Positions 9,424 to 24,918 of a stretch of DNA of 64,000 nucleotides are shown piece by piece. The notes below the pieces were generated by a model. The model ran no database searches. It was not told the origin of the DNA and saw nothing but the letters and a program-made list of their open reading frames with translations. The stretch is from contig CAWFYK010000002.1 in NCBI GenBank assembly GCA_963820035.1, forward strand, positions 806,001 through 870,000, written 5' to 3'. Source of the stretch: JAWWPG01 sp963820035. Lineage in GTDB: Bacteria; Actinomycetota; Actinomycetes; Propionibacteriales; Nocardioidaceae. Numbering within the stretch: the first letter of the stretch is position 1; each line of letters begins with the position of its first letter. The translations under genes and the position numbers were made by a program.

Positions 9424-10134
9424 GTGGTGGGCGATGTGAATCGCGGGCATCCTGAGGAGGTGATTCATGAGGTGGACTCCGCGCTGCGCGCCCTGATCCT
9501 TCGCGAGGCGGTGGATCGGGGCGACGTCGAGGTGGTCTTCGACGCCCCGACGCGCGACTGGGCCAGCCGACGTACGGTGCCGACGATCGACGTCTACCTC
9601 TACGACATCCGCGAGGACCTGAGACGACGCGAACGTGGCGTCATCCACGAGTACGACGGCTCCGGCCGCGTGACCGCCCGCAAGCTGCCGCCCCGCTACT
9701 TCAAGCTCTCCTATCTCATGACGGCGTGGACCCAGCGTCCTGAGGACGAGCACCGGCTGCTGTCTGATCTGCTCGCCTGCTTCCTGCTCCACGACGCTCT
9801 GCCGCGCGATGTCCTGACAGGCCCGGTCGTCGTCGGCGACCTGCCGGTCCCGATCACCGTGGCTCTTCCGCCACCGGAGGACCGGTCCTTCGCCGACGTC
9901 TGGACGGCACTGGGTGGCGAGCTGAAGCCGTCGCTCGACCTCGTCGTCGCGGTGCCGATCGAGACCGGCCAGCGGCGCGAGGTGGGTCCGCCGGTGCTGG
10001 TCCCGCCGAGCGTCTCCGTGGGAGGTGTCGACAGCTGGCCACCTCGCGAGTCGAAGACCAAGCATCGCGAAACCCCCCCGGCCGGCAAGCCCGTCGCCCG
10101 CAAGCGGTCCACTGCCAAGCCGGCCAAGCGATGA
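9424..10134 (+). CDS. DUF4255 (Pvc16-like) eCIS accessory protein
   Basis: Up to 236 residues, matching DUF4255 (MIHEVDSALRAL-like start, then PTIDVYLYDIRED, then PRYFKLSYLMTAW...DEHRLLSDLL). In eCIS particles of the PVC/AFP kind the DUF4255 protein (Pvc16) caps or terminates the contractile sheath. A Lys/Arg/Pro-rich tail of about 50 residues follows. The start is unclear: GTG codons at 9424, 9436 and 9460 are in frame. The family-like part begins at 9460, but the GAGGAGG there touches that codon, so an upstream GTG may be used. The stop overlaps the ATG of the next gene (ATGA), so the two are coupled. No sheath gene is next to it, which is atypical. Confidence 0.85.
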   Translation: MVGDVNRGHPEEVIHEVDSALRALILREAVDRGDVEVVFDAPTRDWASRRTVPTIDVYLYDIREDLRRRERGVIHEYDGSGRVTARKLPPRYFKLSYLMTAWTQRPEDEHRLLSDLLACFLLHDALPRDVLTGPVVVGDLPVPITVALPPPEDRSFADVWTALGGELKPSLDLVVAVPIETGQRREVGPPVLVPPSVSVGGVDSWPPRESKTKHRETPPAGKPVARKRSTAKPAKR

Positions 10135-12176
10135 CGAGCCAGGCCCTCGAATACCTGCTCGGCCGGGCCGGTCTCATCGAGGACCGGGTCCGTGCTCTCG
10201 TCCAGGAGCGGCGCAAGGAGGACCCGGCACCGGACGACCCGTTCCGCGGGCTCTACCTCTCCGACGACGCCGTCGACCGGCTGCTGCACGTGTCCCCTGG
10301 CTCTGCCCCGAGGGGCGACGCGGTTCGACGCGCGGAGCTGGATCGGACGGCTGATGCAGCGGTGGCCTCGGGGGTGCGCGTGCCGTTGCGGGACCTGGAG
10401 CGCGCCGCCGGCCTGTCGGATCTGGACTCGGACCTCCTGGTGATCGCCCTGCTGCCCGACCTCGACTCACGATTCGAGCGTCTGTTCGGCTATCTCAACG
10501 ACGACGTGACTCGACGCCGCGCCACGATCGGCCTGGCGTTCGAGCTCGCCGGTGAGCACGCTGCCTCGGTGGTCGCCCGGTCGCGTCTCGGACCGGGGTC
10601 ACCGTTGCGCGAGCAGGCTCTCGTGATCGTCGAGGACCTCGACCGGCCGTTTCTCACCAGAGGACTGCGCGTCCCGGACCGGGTGGCTGGGCACCTGCTC
10701 GGCGATGACTCCGTGGACGCAGCGCTCACCCCGGTCACTGCCTCCTGGGTCGCCTACCAGGCACCGGCCGCCGAGCGGATCGCCGCCGCGGTGGACTCCG
10801 GAAGCGGCCTCGTCTACCTCCGCGACGACAAGACCCGAACCGGGGTGTCGGTCGCCGTCGCGACCCTCGCCCTGCTCGACCGTGGAGTCGTCGGGCTCGA
10901 CCTGTCCCGGCTGGCCCAGGAACCCGACCACGAACGGTTGGTGGCGGTCGCGGCCCGCGAGGCACTGCTGCGCGGTGGGGGTATCGTCGCCCAACCCGTC
11001 GAGGCGCTGTCGACGGCAGCGCCGCAGTCGCTGCGCCGGCTCTGCGCGCTGCCCGTCCCTGTCCTGCTGGTCGGTACGACGACCTGGGACCCGCGCTGGG
11101 CGCTCGACGTCCCGCTCGTCATCGACGCTCCCACGCTCACGACGCACGAGCGGACCCGCCTCTGGCAGCGTGAGCTGGAGGGCATGGGCTCCGACGTCGA
11201 CCCGGCCGAGGTAACGGCCCATTTCGTGCTCGGTCCCGAAGAGACCAGCAGGGCCGTCAAGGGCGCCCAAGCCGCCGCTCGGCTCGACGGGCAGGCCCTC
11301 AGCGCCGACCACCTCCGCCTCGGGGCGCGCTCGCAGAACGCCGCGGGCCTGGAGACCCTGTCGACGCGCATCCAGCCGGAGGTCTCATGGGATGATCTGG
11401 TGCTTCCGACCACCGTGCACGGGCAGCTGCGCGACCTCGCCGCGCGGGCCCGACACCGCGACCTGGTCCTCAACGAGTGGCGAATGCGACCTGGCGGTGG
11501 CCGCGGCCGCGGACTGACGGCGCTCTTCGCCGGCGACTCGGGCACCGGCAAGACGATGTCGGCGGAGGTGATCGCGCGTGAGCTGGGCCTCGACCTCTAC
11601 GCGGTGAACCTCGCCACGGTCGTCGACAAGTACGTCGGCGAGACCGAGAAGAACCTCGAACGGATCTTCCACGAGGCCGGTGGCGTCAACGCGGTCCTGC
11701 TCTTCGACGAAGCAGATGCCATCTTCGGCAAGCGCAGCGAGGTCAAGGACGCGCACGACCGCTACGCCAACATCGAGAGCGCCTATCTGCTGCAGCGGAT
11801 GGAGTCCTTCGACGGACTTGCCATCTTGTCCACCAACCTGCGCGCCAACATCGACGAGGCGTTCACCCGCCGGCTGGACGCGATCGTCGACTTCCCCCGC
11901 CCCGACGAGAAGCTGAGGGCCGAGCTCTGGCAGCGGTGCCTGGCGCCGCCGTTGCCGGTGGCCGACGACATCGACGTGGCATTCTGTGCGCACGCGTTCG
12001 AGCTGTCCGGTGGCAACATCCGATCGGTGGCGATCACGGCCGCCTACCTCGCGGCTGCTCAAGGCGAACCGGTCACCATGGCGGCGATCGTGCTTGCGGT
12101 CCATCAGGAGTACCGCAAGCTCGGACGACTTGTCGTCGAGCACGAGTTCGGACCATACCTGTCGAGCCTGCGTTAG
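10131..12176 (+). CDS. Pvc15-like AAA+ ATPase
   Basis: A 681-residue protein with an N-terminal helical/winged region and a C-terminal AAA+ domain. Walker A GDSGTGKT is near residue 468 and Walker B LLFDEAD near 525. A region with LSTNLRANIDEAFTRRLD holds the sensor 1 and arginine-finger residues, and LSGGNIRSVAITAA is the sensor 2 helix. This arrangement is typical of the eCIS ATPase (Pvc15 group), thought to unfold or load cargo or help assembly. An internal stretch around residues 210-390 looks like a degenerate second ATPase fold. It overlaps the DUF4255 gene by 4 bp and is followed by a hairpin and the DUF4157 gene. Confidence 0.88.
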   Translation: MTSQALEYLLGRAGLIEDRVRALVQERRKEDPAPDDPFRGLYLSDDAVDRLLHVSPGSAPRGDAVRRAELDRTADAAVASGVRVPLRDLERAAGLSDLDSDLLVIALLPDLDSRFERLFGYLNDDVTRRRATIGLAFELAGEHAASVVARSRLGPGSPLREQALVIVEDLDRPFLTRGLRVPDRVAGHLLGDDSVDAALTPVTASWVAYQAPAAERIAAAVDSGSGLVYLRDDKTRTGVSVAVATLALLDRGVVGLDLSRLAQEPDHERLVAVAAREALLRGGGIVAQPVEALSTAAPQSLRRLCALPVPVLLVGTTTWDPRWALDVPLVIDAPTLTTHERTRLWQRELEGMGSDVDPAEVTAHFVLGPEETSRAVKGAQAAARLDGQALSADHLRLGARSQNAAGLETLSTRIQPEVSWDDLVLPTTVHGQLRDLAARARHRDLVLNEWRMRPGGGRGRGLTALFAGDSGTGKTMSAEVIARELGLDLYAVNLATVVDKYVGETEKNLERIFHEAGGVNAVLLFDEADAIFGKRSEVKDAHDRYANIESAYLLQRMESFDGLAILSTNLRANIDEAFTRRLDAIVDFPRPDEKLRAELWQRCLAPPLPVADDIDVAFCAHAFELSGGNIRSVAITAAYLAAAQGEPVTMAAIVLAVHQEYRKLGRLVVEHEFGPYLSSLR

Positions 12177-12181
12177 CCCGC

Positions 12182-12198
12182 GCTGCCCGTTGGGGCAG
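12182..12198 (+). terminator. candidate hairpin after the AAA+ gene
   Basis: GCTGCCC and GGGCAGC pair across a 3-nt loop just 5 bp after the AAA+ stop codon. It may end or attenuate transcription before the DUF4157 gene. No U tract is present. Confidence 0.4.
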
Positions 12199-12286
12199 CC
12201 GGGTGTTCCCGATCCGTGCCCCCGCGCGACGTACCACGGAGGGTGGATCAGTGGCAGGCTGGAATCTCACCTGCGAAGGAGGCGCC

Positions 12287-13003
12287 ATGCGAGCCCACGA
12301 CCATGACGGCGAAGGGGTCGACAGCCTGCGGCCGGCGGCGGCGAGGCTCGACCCGATGCCCGACCATCACACGATCGACGCAGCGGCGTCGGGGCGTCCC
12401 GAGGTCCTCGACAGCGCAGGTGTCTTCGCCCTGCAGCGCTCACTCGGGAACCGGGCGGTCTCGCGCGTCGTCGGCGACGAGGACTCCCCCGTGCACGACG
12501 TGGTCGGCTCGGGAGGCGGCAGCCCCCTGGCGCCCGAGGTGCGGGACGACATGGAGTCCCGGCTCGGTCACGACTTCGGCGACGTCCGCGTCCATACCGA
12601 CGGCAAGGCCCACGAGTCGGCCGTGTCCGTCAACGCCCAGGCCTACACCGTCGGGTCCGACGTCGTGTTCCAGCGCGACAAGTTCGACCCCACCTCCAAC
12701 GACGGTCGCGTGATGCTGGCCCATGAGCTCACCCACGTCGTCCAGCAGCGAAGTGGACCGGTCGACGCCACCCCGGCAGGTGGCGGCGTCAACATCAGTG
12801 ATCCCTCCGACCGGTTCGAGCGGGAGGCGAGGGCGACGGCCGAGCGCGCGTTCTCGTCGCCCGGGCCCGACGCGGCCGTGTCGGCGGCCCCGGCCTCGAT
12901 CCAGCGTCAGGAGGCCGGTGACGAACAACAGGAGGAGGAGATGGACGTCCAGGGTTCGTTCGTCCAGCGGGACGAGGGCGGGGAGGATGAGCTCGAGGAA
13001 TGA
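12287..13003 (+). CDS. DUF4157 (eCIS core) protein with zinc-protease motif
   Basis: I chose the ATG at 12287, which has GGAGG seven bases upstream; the longer in-frame extension overlaps the hairpin and the AAA+ gene. The 238-residue protein has the LQRSLGNRAVSR motif common before eCIS_core domains, then the DUF4157 domain (MESRLGHDFGDVRVHTD, AQAYTVGSDVVF) and HELTH at about residues 146-150, a zinc-binding HExxH site. An acidic, Gln-rich tail ends the protein. DUF4157 proteins accompany eCIS loci and often form the N-terminus of large toxins. Here the domain stands alone, so it may be a processing protease, a loading factor or a cargo remnant. It is the last of the three eCIS-type genes before the Hsp70 trio. 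Confidence 0.87.
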   Translation: MRAHDHDGEGVDSLRPAAARLDPMPDHHTIDAAASGRPEVLDSAGVFALQRSLGNRAVSRVVGDEDSPVHDVVGSGGGSPLAPEVRDDMESRLGHDFGDVRVHTDGKAHESAVSVNAQAYTVGSDVVFQRDKFDPTSNDGRVMLAHELTHVVQQRSGPVDATPAGGGVNISDPSDRFEREARATAERAFSSPGPDAAVSAAPASIQRQEAGDEQQEEEMDVQGSFVQRDEGGEDELEE

Positions 13004-13153
13004 CGCGTGCGCGCCGCCGTTGCTGCCGGCCGGTTGCCGCGTCCTGCCCCCGGCTCGCGACGCCCGCACCTATCCTGGGGGCCTCGACCCTGCCGGGACG
13101 CCGACCCGTCGCCGGTCCCCTACCTGGCCGTGAGCAGAACGGCCGGACGGCCC

Positions 13154-18460
<5,307 letters not shown>

Positions 18461-18551
18461 CCCGGGCACTCGACCGAGGGCCGGCGACACCGACGTCCAG
18501 GCCCGCCAGCCCTATCCTTGCCGGATGACGTCGCGCGGGCGGGGCTGCTGA

Positions 18552-20900
<2,349 letters not shown>

Positions 20901-20904
20901 CGGC

Positions 20905-21993
20905 TCAGCCGTGCGCAGCACCAAGGCCGTCGAGCGTCGGGTCCGAGCCGGGGTCGTGGCCGTCCGCGAGTGGGTCCGGCGCCGGTCCCAGCGTCCCCTG
21001 GTCGTACTCCATCGAGTCGACGATCCCGTCGTGGTCCGTGTCGATGCTGAGCAGGTCAGAGCCCAGCCGGTGCTCGACGCCGTCCGAAACTCCGTCGTGG
21101 TCGGTGTCGGCCTTCGTCGGATCGCTGCCGAGCTTGGCCTCGGTGAGGTCGGACAACCCGTCGTGGTCTTGGTCGAGCGTCGCCGCTCCCCCGAAACCCG
21201 CAGCGACCGCCTTCTCCGACAGCGCCGCCGTGCCCGCGTCCGTGCCGTGCTGGACTTCGACCGCGTCCGTCATACCGTCATGATCCGTGTCGGCCGACAA
21301 CGGGTCGGTGTGCGTCTGGTAGGTCTCCTCGAAGTCCGTCAGCCCGTCGTGGTCGCTGTCGACCCGATTGGGGTTGGTGCCGAGTAGCCGCTCGAACTCG
21401 TCGGTCAAACCGTCACCGTCGTGGTCGGTGGCGGCGATCGGATGCCCCTTGGGCACCCCGAACGCATCGGCCGCCGTCCCATCCCCGGCGCCACTCACGG
21501 CAGCCTCATAGTCGAAGACGTGGATCGGCACCCGGGGACCATCGTCCGGGGTGCCATAGCTGAGCCCGTTGAAGCCGTGGTAGTAGTCGTTGACCTGGGC
21601 CTTGGCCGAGTCCGAGAGGTCCTTGTCGCCGATCGCCACGGCGTGGATGTGGTAGGGAAAACCCTCCGCAGGGGTGCGATACCAGGCCGCGAACCCCGTC
21701 TCGCGCAGCACCCGGAGCGCCTGGTCCTTGTCATGCTCGCTGAGCGAGCTGGTGCTGATGTCGATGACACCGCCGCCGTCGTGCGTCGTGCCTGAGGCTG
21801 CCGCACCGTGGCCGTGCTGGTAGGAGCCTTGGACGATCGTCAGGTCGAACCCGAGACGCTTGTCCGCGGCGTCGAGCATCGCGATGGTGCGCTCGTTCAT
21901 GACGAGCGCGCGACCTGATGAGTCCGTGCCGAGATGGACCTGGTGGAAGGGTTCCGCCGGGTCGAGCTTGACGTTTTCGTACTGCTGGGTCAT
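20905..21993 (-). CDS. M15-like peptidase with TSP3 calcium-binding repeats
   Basis: I chose the ATG at 21993 (MTQQYENVKL); an in-frame start at 22053 would add 20 unrelated residues. The 362-residue protein has a VanY/M15-type metallopeptidase-like domain at about 25-165: SGTTHDGGGVIDIS supplies a His and Asp, and FPYHIHAV supplies the final HxH. It should cut D-Ala-containing wall peptides, though some ligands are inferred. From about residue 190 the C-terminal part has D-x-D-x-D-G loops (DHDGDGLTDEFERLLGT, DSDHDGLTD, DTDHDGMTD, DQDHDGLSD, DTDHDGVSD, DTDHDGIVD) and matches the module at 1498-2469. No signal peptide is seen. It converges on Hsp70 copy 3. Confidence 0.8.
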   Translation of the reverse strand: MTQQYENVKLDPAEPFHQVHLGTDSSGRALVMNERTIAMLDAADKRLGFDLTIVQGSYQHGHGAAASGTTHDGGGVIDISTSSLSEHDKDQALRVLRETGFAAWYRTPAEGFPYHIHAVAIGDKDLSDSAKAQVNDYYHGFNGLSYGTPDDGPRVPIHVFDYEAAVSGAGDGTAADAFGVPKGHPIAATDHDGDGLTDEFERLLGTNPNRVDSDHDGLTDFEETYQTHTDPLSADTDHDGMTDAVEVQHGTDAGTAALSEKAVAAGFGGAATLDQDHDGLSDLTEAKLGSDPTKADTDHDGVSDGVEHRLGSDLLSIDTDHDGIVDSMEYDQGTLGPAPDPLADGHDPGSDPTLDGLGAAHG

Positions 21994-22075
21994 CAGATCA
22001 CCGGAAGAGCAACTCGTGACCGCCGCAGAAGCGCGCCGGTGCGTCACGATCATACCAACGGGGTCAACGCCGGAC

Positions 22076-22092
22076 CTGCCCGTTCAGGGCAG
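22076..22092 (-). terminator. candidate hairpin
   Basis: CTGCCC (22076-22081) and GGGCAG (22087-22092) pair around a 5-nt loop. On the minus strand this follows the gene fragment that ends at 22185, so it may be that gene's old terminator. Confidence 0.35.
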
Positions 22093-22184
22093 CCGAGGGG
22101 TCCACGATCCCGTGACACCAGGCGAGTCTCGTGATGGGTGGCCGCCGACGCGACCACCCACCAGGCGAGCTGTCGTGCCTCGGT

Positions 22185-22472
22185 TCAGCTCAGCGTTGTC
22201 GACGTGTCGTCGAGCACGAACGAGGTCTGCAACGAGCCGTCCTCGGTGCCGACGTAGGTCAGCGTCACCGTCTGGCCGGCGTAGGCGCCGAGGTTCACCG
22301 AGTGACCGACGTAGGCTCCGGTCGCGTTGAGGTTGGAGTAGAACGCCACCACGGTCGAGCCGATCTTGACCTGGAGGTTGTCGTGGGCCCGGGAACCGGT
22401 CTCGGCCGTCGTGATCTTCAGGTAGCAACCGAGCGACGCCGCACAGCCCGCCGGCCGCGTCCCGACACCATC
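22185..22472 (-). pseudogene. C-terminal fragment of a secreted peptidase-type beta domain
   Basis: The frame reads ...CYLKITTAETGSRAHDNL, then VKIGSTVVAFYSNLNATGAY, a SYAGQTVTL-like stretch and FVLDDTSTTLS before a TGA at 22185. This pattern (LKI.TAET...D.L.V..G...Y.N.N, then an aspartate-rich strand) is familiar from beta-sandwich domains at the C-termini of secreted actinobacterial proteases. No matching catalytic domain or start is found upstream, so I read it as a decayed 3' end. The exact upstream limit is approximate. Confidence 0.55.
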
Positions 22473-22717
22473 CGCGGGGTCCCGGCCGACAGGCGTCTCA
22501 CAGGAGCACGTTGACCCGGCGCTCACGCTTGGAGGTTGGGGCTTGGAGGTTGAACACGACCACGTTCGCGAGGCCAGAGATGAGGCGCCAGATGACGCCA
22601 GCCGGCTCGAGAGCCGCCGCGTCACTGCGTCTTTACCCCGACGTCGAGGCACTGCGCCAGATGCTGGTCACCACAGACCTACGGCGCGACCGAGCGTGAC
22701 GACAAGCGAGCCCGGCT
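22473..22717. other. intergenic stretch without a recognisable gene
   Basis: Lies between the peptidase fragment and the 22-bp repeats. Short frames exist but have no familiar features; part of it may be further decay of the fragment. Confidence 0.5.
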
Positions 22718-22871
22718 CGTCGTACGGGAAGTCTCGGATCGTCGTGCCGGAAGTCTCGGATCGTCGTGCCGGAAGTCTCGGATCGTCGTGCCGGAAGTCT
22801 CGGATGGTCGTGCCGGAAGTCTCGGATGGTCGTGCCGGAAGTCTCGGATCGTCGTACCGGAAGTCTCGGAT
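22718..22871. repeat. seven tandem 22-bp units after the exporter gene
   Basis: Seven back-to-back 22-bp units share the core GGAAGTCTCGGAT preceded by GTCGTGCC or GTCGTACC. Variation is limited to a few positions. The array ends 11 bp from the stop codon of the MFS gene (minus strand). Related arrays occur at 55786-55895 and 61969-62034. There are no spacers, so it is not CRISPR. Confidence 0.9.
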
Positions 22872-22882
22872 CGTCGGGAAAG

Positions 22883-24508
22883 TCAATCGTTCAGGCTGGC
22901 CCCGTCGGGCCGGACGAAGTCCTTGCTGCGGATGGTCGCGAACGACAGCACCGCCGACGTGATCGCGATGACCGCTGCGACGAGCAGAATTCGATTGAGG
23001 CCCGCGGTGAAGGCAGAGTCGATGATCGCCGTGACCGTTCCCCGCGCCCCCGGTGGCAGCTGCGTCGCTGCGGCCTTGACATTGCCCGACTGGACGGCCC
23101 CGGCGATCTGGTCCGCGTGGCCAGCCAGGCCAGGGACGCCGCTGACCCGGCTCATGACGTTGCCGCGGACGTTGTTGGAGAAGAGCGTGCCCAGCAGGGC
23201 GATGCCGGTGGCGATCCCGACCTGCCGAAACGTGGAGCTGATCCCGGAGGCCATCCCGGCCCGTTGCGGAGCGACGACGCCGACAGCGGTCGAGGCCAGC
23301 GGGGGGTTCACCATGCCGACACCCATTCCGGCGACGATCAACCCGGGGACCAGGTGGGTCCAGGACGACCCGGCATCGAGCCCACGCATCATGAGCAGCC
23401 CGATCCCGACGAGCAGGAGTCCGGGTCCGATGAGGAAGCGCACCGGGACGTGCGATGTCAACCGTCCCGCGATCGTGGAGGTGGCCAGGATGCCGCCCGA
23501 TGCGACCAGCAGCCGAAGGCCGGTCTCGAAGGCGCTGTAGCCGAGGATGTCCTGGAGGTAGAGCACCAGGTAGAGCAGCATGGCGAAGATCGACGCGCTG
23601 ACCCCGAAGGCGGCGATGGCCCCACCGCTGAACGTGGGCAACCGGAAGAGGCTGAGGTCGAACATCGGATGCTTTCCATGGCGCTCGACTGCCACGAACA
23701 CCACCAGCAGGAGGCCGGCCGCGACCAGGCAGCTCACCACTCGCGTGTCGTGGAACGACCGCTGGTTGGACTCGATGAGCCCATAGACCAGGCTTGACAG
23801 CGCCAACGTGAAGAGCGCGAAGCCCGCCCAGTCCGGCCGATGCGCCTGCGGCGAGCGCGACTCGCCCACCTTGGTCACCGTGATGCCGATGGCGATCACT
23901 CCGAGCGGGAGGTTGACCAAGAAGATCCACCGCCACGACAGGCCCGAGGTGAGCGCTCCGCCGAGCAGCGGTCCGATCGCCACCGCGAGGCCGGTGATCG
24001 CCCCCCAGACCCCGAAGGCGATGCCTCGGTCCTTGGCGCGGAACGAGTGCGCCAGCAGCGCGAGTGAGACCGAAAACATGATCGCGCCACCGACTCCCTG
24101 AAGGGCGCGCGACAGCTGAAGCACGAGAGTGTCGCTCGCGAGGCCGCAGAGAAGCGATGCCAGCGTGAAGACGCCCAGGCCGATGACATAGAGACGTCGA
24201 CGCCCGTAGAGATCCGCCAGACTCCCTGCCGTGAGAAGCAATGCGGCGAGGGTGAGGGCGTAGGCGTCCACGACCCACTGAAGGTCGGAGAAGCTCGAGT
24301 GCAAGGCGATCTGGATGTCCGGCAGTGCGACGTTGACGATCGTGACGTCGAGCAGCAGCATGAACGTGCCGAGGCAGACCGCCACCAGCGTCCACCACTT
24401 GTTTCCCTCGGTCGTCGTACCGTCGGCGCCGGTCGACCGGCCAGCGGGCCCTTTCGGGTCTCGCCGGTGCCGCGGAGCTGACGGCGCGTCGGTGCCGATT
24501 TTGGCCAT
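22883..24508 (-). CDS. MFS drug exporter of the EmrB/QacA (DHA2) type
   Basis: I chose the ATG at 24508 (MAKIGTDAPS), with GGAGAGAAGG upstream. The longer in-frame extension contains no membrane helix and looks non-coding. The 541-residue protein has about 14 hydrophobic helices. Family motifs include LDVTIVNVALPDIQ in helix 1 (motif D1 of 14-TM exporters), GSLADLYGRRRLYVIG (motif A) and the proline/glycine-rich motif C region GLAVAIGPLLGGAL. Proton-driven export of a hydrophobic drug or metabolite across the plasma membrane is expected; the substrate cannot be told. No TetR-type regulator is adjacent. Confidence 0.88.
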   Translation of the reverse strand: MAKIGTDAPSAPRHRRDPKGPAGRSTGADGTTTEGNKWWTLVAVCLGTFMLLLDVTIVNVALPDIQIALHSSFSDLQWVVDAYALTLAALLLTAGSLADLYGRRRLYVIGLGVFTLASLLCGLASDTLVLQLSRALQGVGGAIMFSVSLALLAHSFRAKDRGIAFGVWGAITGLAVAIGPLLGGALTSGLSWRWIFLVNLPLGVIAIGITVTKVGESRSPQAHRPDWAGFALFTLALSSLVYGLIESNQRSFHDTRVVSCLVAAGLLLVVFVAVERHGKHPMFDLSLFRLPTFSGGAIAAFGVSASIFAMLLYLVLYLQDILGYSAFETGLRLLVASGGILATSTIAGRLTSHVPVRFLIGPGLLLVGIGLLMMRGLDAGSSWTHLVPGLIVAGMGVGMVNPPLASTAVGVVAPQRAGMASGISSTFRQVGIATGIALLGTLFSNNVRGNVMSRVSGVPGLAGHADQIAGAVQSGNVKAAATQLPPGARGTVTAIIDSAFTAGLNRILLVAAVIAITSAVLSFATIRSKDFVRPDGASLND

Positions 24509-24717
24509 CTGAGCTTCCGGCCTTCTCTCCAGGTGATCGGTGCGGCCCCCGCATGCTTCCTCGACGCTACAAGCCTCGCTCAAGCGCCGGCCCATGGGCG
24601 TCCGGCTGCTTGCGCGTACGGTCGAGGGTTCCCACCGCTTGTCCGCATCAAGAGACCTCGTCCCACATGTCGGGATACTCGTCGTCACCAAACCGACCTG
24701 CCACGAGGATGGCGGGC

Positions 24718-24810
24718 ATGGCAACTGCTGCAGACACGCTCGTCCACCTCGTGGTGCGTCGCCACGTGGACCTCGGGCTCACCCGCAGCGCCATCTGTAT
24801 GTCGGTGTAA
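24718..24810 (+). CDS. leader peptide of the sulfite reductase operon
   Basis: A 30-residue frame with GAGGA upstream of the ATG at 24718, ending in TAA at 24810. Its central RRHVDL motif and a C-terminal SAIC element match the short leader peptides known upstream of sulfur-assimilation genes in many actinobacteria. These leaders are thought to act as attenuators, and related Cys-coding uORFs respond to cysteine in mycobacteria. Here a single Cys codon lies near the end, followed by Met. The sir gene begins 108 bp downstream. Regulation by cysteine (or methionine) level is inferred from the family. Confidence 0.7.
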   Translation: MATAADTLVHLVVRRHVDLGLTRSAICMSV

Positions 24811-24918
24811 CCTCGCCGCCCGCTACGTCGGGCGCACGCGAGCCGCCACCGACGAGCTCCCCTCATCCAGGCAGTCGTCCAGCCGGTCAGCGTGCGTCCT
24901 CATCGAGGGAACATCGCC

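Noticed and set aside
22718..22871. Regular 22-bp repeats that could suggest a CRISPR array
   Set aside because: The units are back to back with no spacers, and no cas genes are near.
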